The notes under the pieces: model-generated
Seen by the model: the letters and a program-made list of their open reading frames with translations, nothing else
What the model was told of the DNA's origin: nothing
The model's database searches: none
Assembly: GCF_000159355.1 (NCBI RefSeq)
Contig: NZ_GG670120.1
Span: 189,645-253,644, forward strand
Direction: 5' to 3'
Length of the DNA stretch: 64,000 bases
Source: Lactobacillus johnsonii ATCC 33200
GTDB taxonomy: Bacteria; Bacillota; Bacilli; Lactobacillales; Lactobacillaceae
Made by a program: the position numbers and the translations under genes
Part shown: one piece after another, positions 10,289 to 20,665 of the stretch
Layout of the letters: each line of letters opens with the position of its first letter
How positions within the stretch are numbered: position 1 is the first letter of the stretch

Positions 10289-11224
10289 ATGGCTGAGAAA
10301 AAAAATTACGATGTAATTGTAATTGGAGCAGGCCCTGGTGGTTTAACTGCTGCTTTATATGCCGCTCGAGCTAATTTGAAAGTAGTTATTTTGGATCGTG
10401 GTATTTATGGCGGCCAAATGAATAATACTGCTGGCATTGATAATTATCCTGGCTTTGTTGATATTCAAGGACCTGAATTAGGCGAAAAGATGTATCAAAC
10501 TGCTACAAATGCTGGAGCTGAATTTGCTTATGGCGATGTACAAAGTATTATCCAAGATGGCAATAAAAAGATCGTTAAAACTGATTCGGGTGAATACGAA
10601 GCTGGTGCGGTCGTTATTGCTACTGGTGCAGTTCATAAGCATCTTGGAGTTCTCGGTGAAGAAGAATATGCTGGAAAAGGTGTATCATATTGTGCTGTTT
10701 GTGATGCCGCTTTCTTTAGAGATGAAGATGTTGCTGTAGTTGGTGGCGGAGATTCAGCTATTCAAGAGGGGCTATATTTGGCACAGTCTGCTAAGTCAGT
10801 CACGGTTATCCATCGGCGTGATCAACTTCGTGCAAAAGCTGAATTACAAAAGAAAGCTTTCGAAAATGATAAGATGAAGTTTATCTGGAATGCTCAAACT
10901 GAAGAAATTGTCGGAGATGGCAATAAAGTAACTGGTGTGAAATATAAGGACAAAGAAACTGGTGAAGAAAAAGAAGTTAAAGTAGCTGGTGTATTTATTT
11001 ATGTTGGTATTCAACCACAAACGGATGCTTTTAGAGATTTAGGCATTACTGATGAACAAGGCTGGATCCTAACTGATGATCATATGCGTACTAAAGTTGT
11101 TGGGGTCTTTGCTTTGGGTGATGTTCGAGCAAAAGAACTTCGTCAAATTGCAACTGCTGTCGGTGAAGGAAGTATTGCTGGTCAGGAAGTCTACAACTAC
11201 TATCAAGGTTTGAGCGAAAAGTAA
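10289..11224 (+). CDS. trxB: thioredoxin reductase
   Basis: FAD/NADPH flavoenzyme that reduces thioredoxin. The FAD GAGPGGLTAA motif lies at residues 12-21, the redox pair is CAVC (in SYCAVCDAAFF, near 134-144), the NADPH site GGGDSAIQEG follows, and the C-terminal FAD motif is FALGDVR. 311 residues, standard low-molecular-weight type. Ribosome site is modest (GAGGC). A promoter TTGCAA-17-TAATAT may sit at 10227-10255. Closed by a strong terminator. Confidence 0.96.
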   Translation: MAEKKNYDVIVIGAGPGGLTAALYAARANLKVVILDRGIYGGQMNNTAGIDNYPGFVDIQGPELGEKMYQTATNAGAEFAYGDVQSIIQDGNKKIVKTDSGEYEAGAVVIATGAVHKHLGVLGEEEYAGKGVSYCAVCDAAFFRDEDVAVVGGGDSAIQEGLYLAQSAKSVTVIHRRDQLRAKAELQKKAFENDKMKFIWNAQTEEIVGDGNKVTGVKYKDKETGEEKEVKVAGVFIYVGIQPQTDAFRDLGITDEQGWILTDDHMRTKVVGVFALGDVRAKELRQIATAVGEGSIAGQEVYNYYQGLSEK

Positions 11225-11236
11225 ATTATCCAAATT

Positions 11237-11271
11237 AAAAGCTGTCTATCATGAGTTGGTAGACAGCTTTT
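11237..11271 (+). terminator. terminator after trxB (possibly bidirectional with galE)
   Basis: Perfect stem AAAAGCTGTCTA (11237-11248) with TAGACAGCTTTT (11260-11271). It lies between the convergent trxB and galE and has A and T runs on both sides. Confidence 0.9.
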
Positions 11272-11304
11272 GTTGTACGTGAAATTAAAATTATTATTTT
11301 GCTT

Positions 11305-12297
11305 TTACTTATCTTCATAGCCCTTTGGGTGACTCTTGTGCCAGTTCCAAGCAGTTGCGATAACGTCATCAACATTTTCATGCTTTGGCTTCCAGCCTAG
11401 AACTTTACGTGCCTTACTTGAATCGGCAACTAATGAGTCAGGATCTCCGCCTCTTCTTGGTCCAATAGTGTAAGGGATGTCAATGCTAGTAACTTTCTTA
11501 GCAGCTTCAAGAATTTCTAAGTTTGAGTAGCCTTGAGCAGTACCTAAGTTAAAGACATCAGACTTGTTAGTTTCCATTACGTGCTTAAGAGCTAAGATAT
11601 GGGCGTCAATTAAGTCTTCAACTTGAACGTAGTCACGGACATTAGTACCGTCTTTAGTGTCATAGTCGTCACCAAAAATAGTAAAGTTGCCATCACCAGA
11701 AATAGCACTCTTTAAGATATTTGGAATCAGGTGAGTTTCAGGACCGTGATCTTCACCAATTGAGCCGTCGCTTGAAGCACCAGCAACATTAAAGTAGCGA
11801 AGAGCGATAGACTTAATGCCGTCAGCGTTGTCAGCCCAGTGCATAATCTTTTCCATCATCATCTTGGTTTCGCCATAAGGATTGATTGGATCAAGTGGTG
11901 TATCTTCAGTAATCGGTAAAGTCTTTGGAATACCATAAGTAGCAGCGGATGAAGAAAATACTAGGTATTTAACTTTAGCGTCATCCATTGCTTGAAGAAG
12001 AGAAATCATACCTGAGACATTGTTGTCGTAGTATTTCAAAGGTTTCTTAACTGATTCAGGAACTAATGAGTAAGCGGCAAAGTGCATAACAGCATCAATG
12101 TTTTCGTCCCGTAAGATCTTGCTTACTAAATTAGTATCTTCGATGTCGCCTTGATAAAATGTAGCTCTCTTGTCAACAGCCTTTCTATGACCAGTGTAGA
12201 GAGAATCAAGGACAACAACATCGTTTCCCTCTTCAATTAATTTTCTAACAGCATGAGAGCCGATATAACCGGCACCACCAATAACTAATACTTTCAT
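11305..12297 (-). CDS. galE: UDP-glucose 4-epimerase
   Basis: Interconverts UDP-galactose and UDP-glucose, closing the Leloir pathway. NAD-binding GGAGYIGSH at residues 7-15, catalytic SSAATYG and YGETK (YxxxK) near 122-152. 330 residues. It lies 31 bases downstream of lacM on the same strand with no terminator or promoter between, so the minus-strand operon is lacL-lacM-galE. GGAG ribosome site 9 bases before the ATG. Confidence 0.97.
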   Translation of the reverse strand: MKVLVIGGAGYIGSHAVRKLIEEGNDVVVLDSLYTGHRKAVDKRATFYQGDIEDTNLVSKILRDENIDAVMHFAAYSLVPESVKKPLKYYDNNVSGMISLLQAMDDAKVKYLVFSSSAATYGIPKTLPITEDTPLDPINPYGETKMMMEKIMHWADNADGIKSIALRYFNVAGASSDGSIGEDHGPETHLIPNILKSAISGDGNFTIFGDDYDTKDGTNVRDYVQVEDLIDAHILALKHVMETNKSDVFNLGTAQGYSNLEILEAAKKVTSIDIPYTIGPRRGGDPDSLVADSSKARKVLGWKPKHENVDDVIATAWNWHKSHPKGYEDK

Positions 12298-12328
12298 ATT
12301 TATAATACTCCTTCTAAATTTATTATTT

Positions 12329-13282
12329 TTAACTTAATTTGAATGAAAATTCAAAATTTTTACTTGAATCTATTCTATATTTTTCTTCAACATCTGTCCC
12401 CCAACTGTCTATTCCCCCTACACCGCGTACTTTTCCAGCGATTACTAAAACTGTTCTGCGTGCTAGTGGAAGTTCTTCAATGTGTGTGGCATTTTCTAAT
12501 TCTTCAGCGGTATAGGGGAGGCAACTAAAGTTAAGTGGTTTATCAGTTTTATTAATTTCTAGTTGAAAATCATTTGTATCACGATCTGCATTATTCAGGC
12601 TAGTATTTCTAGTGATAATTAATTTATCTGTGTCCATATGCATGCCATTTTCTTGTGGAACCAAATATTTTGTGACAGGTAAACCTTTTACGTGAAATAC
12701 TCCTTTTTTTGCCCCTGCTTTACGATCAGGATAGGTTTCAGAAGAAAGTCCGTAATATTCAAATCCAGTTGCCATCGTAGGCATGATAAAACGTATTCCT
12801 AGGACTGGAAGAGATGGCAATCCTTCTTTTCCCATGTAACGTATTTTAATAGTTGCGTGTCCACTGGAATCAATAACATAGGTAATCGTGCATATAGTTG
12901 CCGGCGTAGTAGTAGTTTTATAATCAAAACTAATTTTTACGAGATTTGCATATTCATGGTTAGAAAATTGATTATTGAATGGAGCGATAGGTAGAGGATC
13001 AAATTTTTGATCATCAACTGTTAGATGAATTTTACTACATTGGCTGAACATATCCGCTCCTAACCATTGAGCAGCCTTAACGCTAAAGCCATTACCCCGA
13101 TCGTTATCAGTTGTGGCACGCCAAAATGTTGGAGTAGGGATACGATAGAGCCATTCTTTATTATTGATTTTTAGGGATTCAAGTCCGCCTTTTTCATAAC
13201 TAAAAATATATTGAAATTTTTTAGTTTGTACTCCTAACGCTGCATCTCCGTAAATAATGTGGAGTTTATTTGTGTAATCCAT
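12329..13282 (-). CDS. lacM: beta-galactosidase small subunit LacM
   Basis: Second subunit of the heteromeric GH2 beta-galactosidase LacLM; it corresponds to the C-terminal beta-sandwich domain (Bgal_small_N) of E. coli LacZ, needed for activity. 317 residues from ATG 13282 ([13 protein letters not shown]), preceded by GGAGG on the minus strand; the frame opens earlier at 13330 but that would extend deep into lacL without support. The 17-base overlap with the end of lacL is the arrangement known in lactobacilli. It contains the typical [13 protein letters not shown] segment. Confidence 0.95.
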   Translation of the reverse strand: MDYTNKLHIIYGDAALGVQTKKFQYIFSYEKGGLESLKINNKEWLYRIPTPTFWRATTDNDRGNGFSVKAAQWLGADMFSQCSKIHLTVDDQKFDPLPIAPFNNQFSNHEYANLVKISFDYKTTTTPATICTITYVIDSSGHATIKIRYMGKEGLPSLPVLGIRFIMPTMATGFEYYGLSSETYPDRKAGAKKGVFHVKGLPVTKYLVPQENGMHMDTDKLIITRNTSLNNADRDTNDFQLEINKTDKPLNFSCLPYTAEELENATHIEELPLARRTVLVIAGKVRGVGGIDSWGTDVEEKYRIDSSKNFEFSFKLS

Positions 13283-15146
13283 AATAATATTTAACCTCCT
13301 GCATTGCTGGTTTTTCAGTTCGATCAGCAAACATTAGACCATCCCCAGAAAATTCATAATCTGAGTGTCGATCATCAAAGTCGCCCCCGTATCTGAGTGC
13401 TTTTTTACCGCTTATTGGATCATAGGTTAAAAGAGCTTGATCAATAAAGTCCCAAATAAATCCGCCTAAATATTGTGGATATTCATCAATTAATTTAATG
13501 TAAGATTTCATTCCACCATCTGAATTGCCCATATCATGCATATATTCGCATTCAAGAAATGGCTTTGAAGGATTATTTTTTAAATATTTTTCAGCTTCTT
13601 TAGGTGGGAGATACATGTAACTTTCTAAATCAGATATTTTATTTTTTAAGTCTGGTGTATGAACTACACCTTCATAATGCGTAAGGCGTGTATCATCGTG
13701 CGATTTATAGAATTGATTCATTGCTATTAAATTTTCACCAGCATATGATTCATTACCTAGCGACCAAAAGAGAATAGAAGTATGATTCTTTAAAGTTTCA
13801 TAATTACTTCTGGCACGATCAATAACTACATTACGCCATTCTGCTAAAGATCCTGGAACATTATACGAAGGCTCAACTTCTCCCATTTTTTGCCATGTTC
13901 CGTGAGATTCTAAATTATTCTCTGCCATAACGTAGATACCATTTTGATCACATAAGTAATACCACGGAATTTGATTAGGGTAATGGCAAGTACGTACCGC
14001 ATTGATATTGTTTTTTTTAAAGGTCTGAATATCGGCTTTCATATCCTGTTTAGTAATGGTACGTCCGCTATTCATATTCCATTCGTGTCGGTTGACTCCA
14101 TTTATAATTAGTCTCTTTCCATTGAGTAATACAACTTTATCGTCAGTTATTTTAATTTCTCGAAATCCAAATTTATAAGAATTTAACTCAATTAGATTTT
14201 TATTTGAATCGTGGACTTCAATAAATAACTGATATAAATAAGGGTGATGGTTATCCCAAAGATGAATGTTTTCCAGTAATTTATTTTCGATTGTAATTGT
14301 TGAAGTTAGATTATGTTCTTCATCCAGTAAAGTTTGCCCATTGATATCTTTTATTTTTAAACGTACATATCCATTTTTTGTACCAGTAAAGGATAATTTG
14401 GCATTGAAAATTCCATCATGATAGTCATTTGTAATTGTTGGTTTTAATGCAAGATCCATTAAATGTGTTTCTGGAAAAGCAAGTAGCTTTACTGAGCGGA
14501 AAATTCCAGAAAATCTAAACATATCCTGATCCTCTAAAAAAGAGGCAGTACTGTGTTTGAATACTTGTACAGCTAAAATATTGTTCTTTTCTTTAAGGTA
14601 GGGGGTAAGATCAAATTCAGATGGAGTAAAACTATCTTCACCATATCCAATAAAATGACCATTTAGCCAAACAAACATTGCTCGTTCTACTCCTTCAAAG
14701 AAAACATGAACGTGCTTTCCTTGAAAAGAATTATCTAGATCAAAATGTTTAATGTAAGAACCGACCGTATTATCTTCTCCTTCACTGAATGAACGATCTG
14801 TTTTCTGTCCTAGCGAATAAGCTGGTCTGCGAAAAATTTTTCCTTCCCAAGGATAGAGGGTATTTATATATTGATTTTGTGCATAATTATTTAATTCAAT
14901 TTCACTTGGAACAGGAATGAAATCAAAATCTGAAGCATCAAAATTAGTTTTGTAAAAACCAAGTGGTCTAGTTTGGGGATTATCAGAAAATTTAAATTGC
15001 CATTTTCCATCTAGACTTTGAATAAAACTGCTACGTTTTTGTTCCCATTCTTTATAATTTTTGAAATATAAATGATCACTGTGCGCTGCAATTTGATTAA
15101 CGCGGAAAGTTTCTGGATCATCTAGCCATCGAATATTTGCTTTCAT
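13266..15146 (-). CDS. lacL: beta-galactosidase large subunit LacL (GH2)
   Basis: Catalytic subunit of LacLM; hydrolyses lactose to glucose and galactose in the cytoplasm. 626 residues: GH2 sugar-binding domain, immunoglobulin-like domain, then TIM barrel. The acid/base glutamate is in WSLGNE near residue 465 and the nucleophile is in the [13 protein letters not shown] segment near 533. Standard LacL length. Expressed divergently from lacR, with a long palindrome between the two; see the operator and promoter entries. The next gene, lacM, starts inside its last codons. Confidence 0.96.
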   Translation of the reverse strand: MKANIRWLDDPETFRVNQIAAHSDHLYFKNYKEWEQKRSSFIQSLDGKWQFKFSDNPQTRPLGFYKTNFDASDFDFIPVPSEIELNNYAQNQYINTLYPWEGKIFRRPAYSLGQKTDRSFSEGEDNTVGSYIKHFDLDNSFQGKHVHVFFEGVERAMFVWLNGHFIGYGEDSFTPSEFDLTPYLKEKNNILAVQVFKHSTASFLEDQDMFRFSGIFRSVKLLAFPETHLMDLALKPTITNDYHDGIFNAKLSFTGTKNGYVRLKIKDINGQTLLDEEHNLTSTITIENKLLENIHLWDNHHPYLYQLFIEVHDSNKNLIELNSYKFGFREIKITDDKVVLLNGKRLIINGVNRHEWNMNSGRTITKQDMKADIQTFKKNNINAVRTCHYPNQIPWYYLCDQNGIYVMAENNLESHGTWQKMGEVEPSYNVPGSLAEWRNVVIDRARSNYETLKNHTSILFWSLGNESYAGENLIAMNQFYKSHDDTRLTHYEGVVHTPDLKNKISDLESYMYLPPKEAEKYLKNNPSKPFLECEYMHDMGNSDGGMKSYIKLIDEYPQYLGGFIWDFIDQALLTYDPISGKKALRYGGDFDDRHSDYEFSGDGLMFADRTEKPAMQEVKYYYGLHK

Positions 15147-15176
15147 GGTTCTACCTGATTTCTAAGAATATTATAT

Positions 15177-15190
15177 TGAAGACGCTTTTA
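15177..15190 (-). promoter_or_regulatory. candidate cre site in the lacL leader
   Basis: TGAAGACGCTTTTA departs from the CcpA-binding consensus TGWAANCGNTNWCA at two positions. It sits directly downstream of the predicted lacL -10, where bound CcpA would block transcription. The match is imperfect. Confidence 0.4.
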
Positions 15191-15218
15191 TTATATCACT
15201 TAAATAAATAATTTACTA
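15190..15218 (-). promoter_or_regulatory. lacL-lacM-galE promoter
   Basis: On the minus strand a perfect -10 TATAAT covers 15195-15190. The -35 zone (15213-15218) is poor and lies in the LacR palindrome, so a repressor bound there would exclude polymerase. A second TATAAT at 15175-15170 is an alternative. Confidence 0.5.
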
Positions 15219-15237
15219 AAAAATAGTAAATTATTTA
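15205..15237. promoter_or_regulatory. LacR operator, lacL/lacR intergenic palindrome
   Basis: Perfect inverted repeat with 14-base arms: TAAATAATTTACTA (15205-15218), spacer AAAAA, and its complement (15224-15237). The core TTTACTA/TAGTAAA recurs upstream of lacS and galK, so it is most likely the binding site of the LacI-family regulator encoded next to it. Confidence 0.75.
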
Positions 15238-15347
15238 CAAATAATATTTGTGTTTTATTGATTAGTTTTGAAAATGATCTTCTGAACTGATAATGTTATT
15301 TATAGAAGAAATAAAACTTTTGTTTAAACAGAGTAATTAAATTATAG

Positions 15348-16370
<1,023 letters not shown>

Positions 16371-16405
16371 TTTAATAAATAAAAATAATTTTTTCATAGA
16401 AAAAT

Positions 16406-16440
16406 AAAAAAGGAATGCTGATAGAGACATTCTTTTTTAT
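16406..16440 (+). terminator. terminator after lacR
   Basis: Stem of AAAAAAGGAATG (16406-16416) against CATTCTTTTTT (16428-16438), followed by T-rich sequence. Confidence 0.75.
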
Positions 16441-16446
16441 TTTGAT

Positions 16447-16488
16447 ATTTAGTAAATTATTTAGTAAATAAAAGTTATTTATTTACTA
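16447..16488. promoter_or_regulatory. LacR operator cluster upstream of lacS
   Basis: Two direct copies of ATTTAGTAAAT (16447-16457 and 16459-16469, 12 bases apart) and an inverted pair TAGTAAATAAA (16462-16472), 5-base spacer, TTTATTTACTA (16478-16488). The last arm overlaps the -35 of the lacS promoter. It shares its core with the lacL operator. Confidence 0.7.
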
Positions 16489-16529
16489 GGAATATAAATG
16501 CGAGTATTATATCAATGTAAGCGATTGCG
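16482..16529 (+). promoter_or_regulatory. lacS promoter and cre-like site
   Basis: TTTACT (16482-16487), 17 bases, TATTAT (16505-16510). ATGTAAGCGATTGCG (16515-16529) fits the alternative cre consensus WTGNAANCGNWNNCW except for its last base and begins just after the -10, suited to CcpA repression. Confidence 0.55.
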
Positions 16530-16555
16530 CAGTTTGCGATGAGGAGGAAATTTTT

Positions 16556-18520
16556 ATGAAATCTCATGGAAAGTCAGGAAAGCAAATTTTTTCCTACGCG
16601 TCATTTTGTTTGGGTAACTTAGGTCATTCAGCTTTCTATGGTGTAATGAGCACATACTTTGTTATTTTTATCACCAGTAGTATGTTCAGTGAAATGCAGG
16701 CATCTATTGCAGATAAGCTGATTGGATTAATTACTGGTTTAATGGTTGTCATCAGGATAGCTGAATTAGTAATTGATCCTATTTTAGGAAATATAGTCGA
16801 TAATACTAAAACAAAGTGGGGAAAGTTTAAACCTTGGATTTTAGTGGGTACACTAGTAAGTACACTACTTTTATTGGTATTGTTTACTGGAATTTTTGGT
16901 TTAGCTCAAAAAAGTTGGCTCTTATTTGCTGTATTATTTATCTTAATTTATATCGGTTTTGATATTTTTTATTCATTATCTGATGTTTCTTATTGGGGAA
17001 TGGTGCCAGCTTTAAGTGAAGATTCACATGCACGTGGAATTTATACATCATTGGGTGCTTTTTCAGGAACAATTGGCTGGAACGGATTAACAATTATCGT
17101 AGTACCGATTGTGACCAGTGTTACTTATATGGTAACTGGTAAGCACGAAGAAGGAGCAGCTGGATGGCTAGCTTTTGCAGCAGTAATTTCCGCTCTCGCC
17201 ATTGTCTGTGCTTTAATTGTTTGCTTTGGTACTAAGGAAAAGCACAATATTATTAGAAATTCGGCGAAGCAGAAGACAAGTTTGAAGCAAGTTTTTGGAG
17301 CAATATTTCATAATGATCAAATCTTATGGCCAAGTCTTGCTTACCTCTTATATTCATTAGCTTATATTATTACTAATGGTGTTTTGTTTTATATGTATAA
17401 ATTTGTAATTGGTAAGCCTAACGAATTCTGGGTAGTAGGTGTTATCGCAACTATTATTGGCTTTTGTATCAGTCCAAGTTTTCCAATTTTAAATAAATAT
17501 ATTCCAAGAAAATGGTTATTTGTTGCTGGTCAAACTTGTATGGTTTTAGCTTACGTTCTCTTCATTTTTGGACGTAATAATGTAATCCTAATGGATTTGG
17601 GATTAGTTTTACTAAATATCAATTTCGCTCAGTTGGTAACTGTATTGACTTTAACTGATGCTATTGAATATGGTCAGCTTAAGAATGGGCAAAGAAATGA
17701 AGCAGTTGTCTTAGCGGTTCGTCCAATGATTGATAAATTTACTGGGGCAGTTTCTAATGCTTTAGTTGGTTATGTTGCAATTGCGGCTGGAATGACTGGA
17801 ACAGCTACTGCTGCTGATATGACGGCTCATGATATTAATACTTTCAATATTATTGCCTTATATATTCCATTAATTTTAGCTGTTTTGTCAATCATTGTTT
17901 TTTTGACAAAAGTAACATTATCAGAAAAGAAACATGCGGCCGTTGTTGAAGAATTAAAAGATAAATTGGCGGAGGGCAAGATTGAAAATGATAAAGAAGA
18001 ATCTGATGCGAGTGTTACAAATGAAATTGTTTATGCACCAGCGGATGGTAAATTAATGAATTTAAGCGAAGTTATTGATGAGAATAATAAGCCATTTCCA
18101 GGTAAAGGATTTGCTATCAAGCCAAGTAGAGGAAGGATCTATGCCCCATTTAATGGGAAAATTAAATTTACCTTTGTTACTAAACATGCTTTCGAAATTA
18201 TTTCCGATGAAGGGTTACAAGTAGTGGTACATGTTGGTTTAGGAACGGTTAACTTACGTGGAAAAGGCTTTGAGACTTACTATGATGATGGCCAAAATGT
18301 GAGAAAAGGAGATTTATTACTTGGATTTGATCGAGACCTTGCTCTTGAAAATGGTTATCAAGACACAGTAATTGTTTTTTATACACAACCACGAAAAATT
18401 GTAAAAACCAGTGAAGTTGAAACTGGTAAGACTGTTAAGCATGGAGAAGAAGTTGTAAGCGTGGAATTTAGAGAAGCGCTAAAGAATTCAGAAAAAACAA
18501 TGAGATTACAAGCAGAATAA
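16556..18520 (+). CDS. lacS: lactose permease LacS with EIIA domain
   Basis: Lactose/galactoside transporter of the GPH family that works as a proton symporter or lactose-galactose exchanger. Residues about 1-460 form the 12-span carrier; after a charged linker, residues about 495-645 are a glucose-type PTS EIIA domain with the phosphorylatable histidine at residue 559 (in VVVHVGLGTVNLRGKG). In Streptococcus thermophilus HPr(His-P) phosphorylates this domain to adjust exchange. 654 residues, full length. Strong GAGGAGG site before the ATG. Cotranscribed with the GH42 enzyme 11 bases downstream. Confidence 0.96.
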   Translation: MKSHGKSGKQIFSYASFCLGNLGHSAFYGVMSTYFVIFITSSMFSEMQASIADKLIGLITGLMVVIRIAELVIDPILGNIVDNTKTKWGKFKPWILVGTLVSTLLLLVLFTGIFGLAQKSWLLFAVLFILIYIGFDIFYSLSDVSYWGMVPALSEDSHARGIYTSLGAFSGTIGWNGLTIIVVPIVTSVTYMVTGKHEEGAAGWLAFAAVISALAIVCALIVCFGTKEKHNIIRNSAKQKTSLKQVFGAIFHNDQILWPSLAYLLYSLAYIITNGVLFYMYKFVIGKPNEFWVVGVIATIIGFCISPSFPILNKYIPRKWLFVAGQTCMVLAYVLFIFGRNNVILMDLGLVLLNINFAQLVTVLTLTDAIEYGQLKNGQRNEAVVLAVRPMIDKFTGAVSNALVGYVAIAAGMTGTATAADMTAHDINTFNIIALYIPLILAVLSIIVFLTKVTLSEKKHAAVVEELKDKLAEGKIENDKEESDASVTNEIVYAPADGKLMNLSEVIDENNKPFPGKGFAIKPSRGRIYAPFNGKIKFTFVTKHAFEIISDEGLQVVVHVGLGTVNLRGKGFETYYDDGQNVRKGDLLLGFDRDLALENGYQDTVIVFYTQPRKIVKTSEVETGKTVKHGEEVVSVEFREALKNSEKTMRLQAE

Positions 18521-18531
18521 AGGAGAAAAAT

Positions 18532-20538
18532 ATGACACAATTATCACGCTTTTTATATGGTGGAGATTATAATCCTGAGCAATGGCCAGAAGATACTTGG
18601 GCAAATGATATACAAGTTTTTAAACAAGCACATTTAAACTCAGCTACTATTAATGTTTTTTCTTGGGCTTTATTAGAGCAAAAAGAAGGAGAATATGATT
18701 TTTCAAAATTAGACAAAATAGTTAAAGAATTATCTGATGCTAATTTTGATATCGTCCTTGCAACTGCAACTGCAGCTATGCCTGCTTGGATGTTTAAAAA
18801 ATATCCTGATGTGGCACGAGTAGATTATCAGGGAAGACGACATGTTTTTGGGCAAAGACATAATTTTTGCTCCAATAGTAAAAACTATCAAGTTCTTGCT
18901 AGTAAATTAGTTAAAAAAATAGTAAGCCGATATTATAAAAATCCTCATATTAAAGTTTGGCATGTTAATAATGAGTATGGGGGCAATTGCTACTGTGACA
19001 ATTGTCAAAATACTTTTAGAGACTGGCTAAAATATAAATATAAAAATTTAGAGACTTTAAATAAAGCATGGAATATGAATGTGTGGAGCCATAGGATTTA
19101 TGATTGGGATGAAATAGTAGTTCCAAATGAATTAGGAGATGCCTGGGGAGCAGAAGGCACTGAAACTATTGTTTCTGCATTATCGCTTGATTATTTGCGT
19201 TTTCAATCTGAGAGCTTATTGAAACTTTTTAAGATGGAGAAAGCTATTATAAAGAAATATGACCCAGTGGCTTTAGTAACAACTAATTTTCATGCTTTAC
19301 CTAATAAATTACTTGACTATCAAAAATGGGCAAAAGAACAAGACATTATTTCTTATGATAGTTATCCAAGTTATAGCATGCCAACTTATCAGTCAGCATT
19401 TTTATATGATTTGATGCGTTCGTTAAAACATCAACCCTTTATGCTGATGGAATCGACACCTGCTCAAGTAAATTGGCAACCATATAGTCCATTGAAGAGA
19501 CCGGGACAAATGGCAGCTACAGAATTGCAAGCAGTTGCTCATGGAGCAGATACAGTTCAATTTTTTCAATTAAAACAAGCCATTGGCGGATCGGAAAAAT
19601 TCCATAGTGCAGTAATTTCACATTCTCAAAGAACTGATACTAGAGTATTTAAGGAAGTAACAGAACTAGGAGAAAAACTAGAAAAAACTGGTTCGACAAT
19701 TTTAGGATCAAAGACAAAGGCAAAGGTAGGAATTGTTTTTGACTGGAATAACTTTTGGTCTTATGAATATATTGACGGAATTACGCAAGATCTTGATTAT
19801 GTAGAATCAATTTTGGATTATTATAAACAATTGTATAAGCGCAATATCCCAACGGATATCATTAGCGTTGACGACGATTTTAGTCAATATGACTTAGTTG
19901 TAGCTCCAGTTTTATATATGATAAAAAGCGGTTTGGCAGAAAAAATTGATCAATATGTAAAAAGGGGTGGTAATTTTGTTGCTAGCTATTTATCTGGAAT
20001 AGTAAATGAAAATGATAGCGTGTACCTTGGGGGATACCCTGGTCCTTTAAAAGATGTTTTAGGTATCTGGGTTGAGGAAAGCGATGCAGTAATTCCAGGA
20101 CAAAAAATTACTGTTTCCTTAGATAGTAACAATTATCAAGCTAACTTAATTTGTGATTTGTTGCATTTAGAAGGTGCACATGCTTTAGGAAACTATAATA
20201 GTGAATTTTATAAAGAAACACCAGCAGTTAGTGAGAACAAATGGGGGAAAGGTACTAGCTGGTATATTGGAACGCAATTAGATGAAGCGGGATTAAGTAA
20301 AATATTTGATCATCTTATTTCAATTGTGAATATAAAATCTTTAATAGAGACTAAAACGGATTTAGAAATAACTAAAAGAGTTACAAAAAGCGGAAAAGAA
20401 TTATACTTCGTCTTAAATATGAGTAATGATACAAAAGATTTGCCGTCTGAATTTGATGCATATAAGAATTTATTTACGGATAAAAGTGCAAATAAAAAGA
20501 TGAAGGCATGGGAAGTGCAATTATTGAGTAAGCTTTAG
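18532..20538 (+). CDS. beta-galactosidase, GH42 family
   Basis: 668 residues. GH42 TIM barrel with acid/base E148 (in HVNNEYGG) and nucleophile E307 (in LMESTPAQ), a Cys cluster CYCDNC near 153-158 that may bind zinc, then the trimerisation and C-terminal beta domains. GH42 enzymes cut terminal beta-galactosides; many prefer galacto-oligosaccharides or plant arabinogalactan fragments over lactose. Here it directly follows lacS behind GGAG, so it shares the lactose promoter although LacLM is encoded 3 kb away. This redundancy suggests a role on transported galacto-oligosaccharides, which is inference. Names used for such genes include bgaB, bga and lacA. Confidence 0.94.
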   Translation: MTQLSRFLYGGDYNPEQWPEDTWANDIQVFKQAHLNSATINVFSWALLEQKEGEYDFSKLDKIVKELSDANFDIVLATATAAMPAWMFKKYPDVARVDYQGRRHVFGQRHNFCSNSKNYQVLASKLVKKIVSRYYKNPHIKVWHVNNEYGGNCYCDNCQNTFRDWLKYKYKNLETLNKAWNMNVWSHRIYDWDEIVVPNELGDAWGAEGTETIVSALSLDYLRFQSESLLKLFKMEKAIIKKYDPVALVTTNFHALPNKLLDYQKWAKEQDIISYDSYPSYSMPTYQSAFLYDLMRSLKHQPFMLMESTPAQVNWQPYSPLKRPGQMAATELQAVAHGADTVQFFQLKQAIGGSEKFHSAVISHSQRTDTRVFKEVTELGEKLEKTGSTILGSKTKAKVGIVFDWNNFWSYEYIDGITQDLDYVESILDYYKQLYKRNIPTDIISVDDDFSQYDLVVAPVLYMIKSGLAEKIDQYVKRGGNFVASYLSGIVNENDSVYLGGYPGPLKDVLGIWVEESDAVIPGQKITVSLDSNNYQANLICDLLHLEGAHALGNYNSEFYKETPAVSENKWGKGTSWYIGTQLDEAGLSKIFDHLISIVNIKSLIETKTDLEITKRVTKSGKELYFVLNMSNDTKDLPSEFDAYKNLFTDKSANKKMKAWEVQLLSKL

Positions 20539-20548
20539 AAATAAGTTA

Positions 20549-20586
20549 GGTATAAAGGATTAATATTAACTTTATACCCTTTTTAT
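20549..20586 (+). terminator. terminator after lacS-GH42 operon
   Basis: Perfect stem GGTATAAAG (20549-20557) with CTTTATACC (20570-20578), then CTTTTTAT. Confidence 0.88.
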
Positions 20587-20590
20587 GAAA

Positions 20591-20644
20591 TTTAATAAAT
20601 TTATTTACTAAATAGTTTTATAATTAATTATGAAAACGATTACA
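20591..20644 (+). promoter_or_regulatory. galKTM control region: LacR half-sites, -10 and perfect cre
   Basis: TTTAATAAA (20591-20599) and TTTACTAAA (20604-20612) are LacR-type half-sites. TATAAT (20619-20624) is a consensus -10. TGAAAACGATTACA (20631-20644) matches the cre consensus TGWAANCGNTNWCA at all fixed positions and covers the expected start of transcription, so CcpA should repress the operon strongly. Confidence 0.75.
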
Positions 20645-20665
20645 AAAAATTAAGAGGTAAAAATT

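Noticed and set aside
13283-13330. Upstream extension of lacM
   Set aside because: Lies inside lacL; the GGAGG-supported ATG at 13282 fits the known LacM N-terminus and overlap.
16371-16555. Riboswitch or small RNA between lacR and lacS
   Set aside because: The stretch is explained by a terminator, operator, promoter and cre-like site; no conserved aptamer seen.
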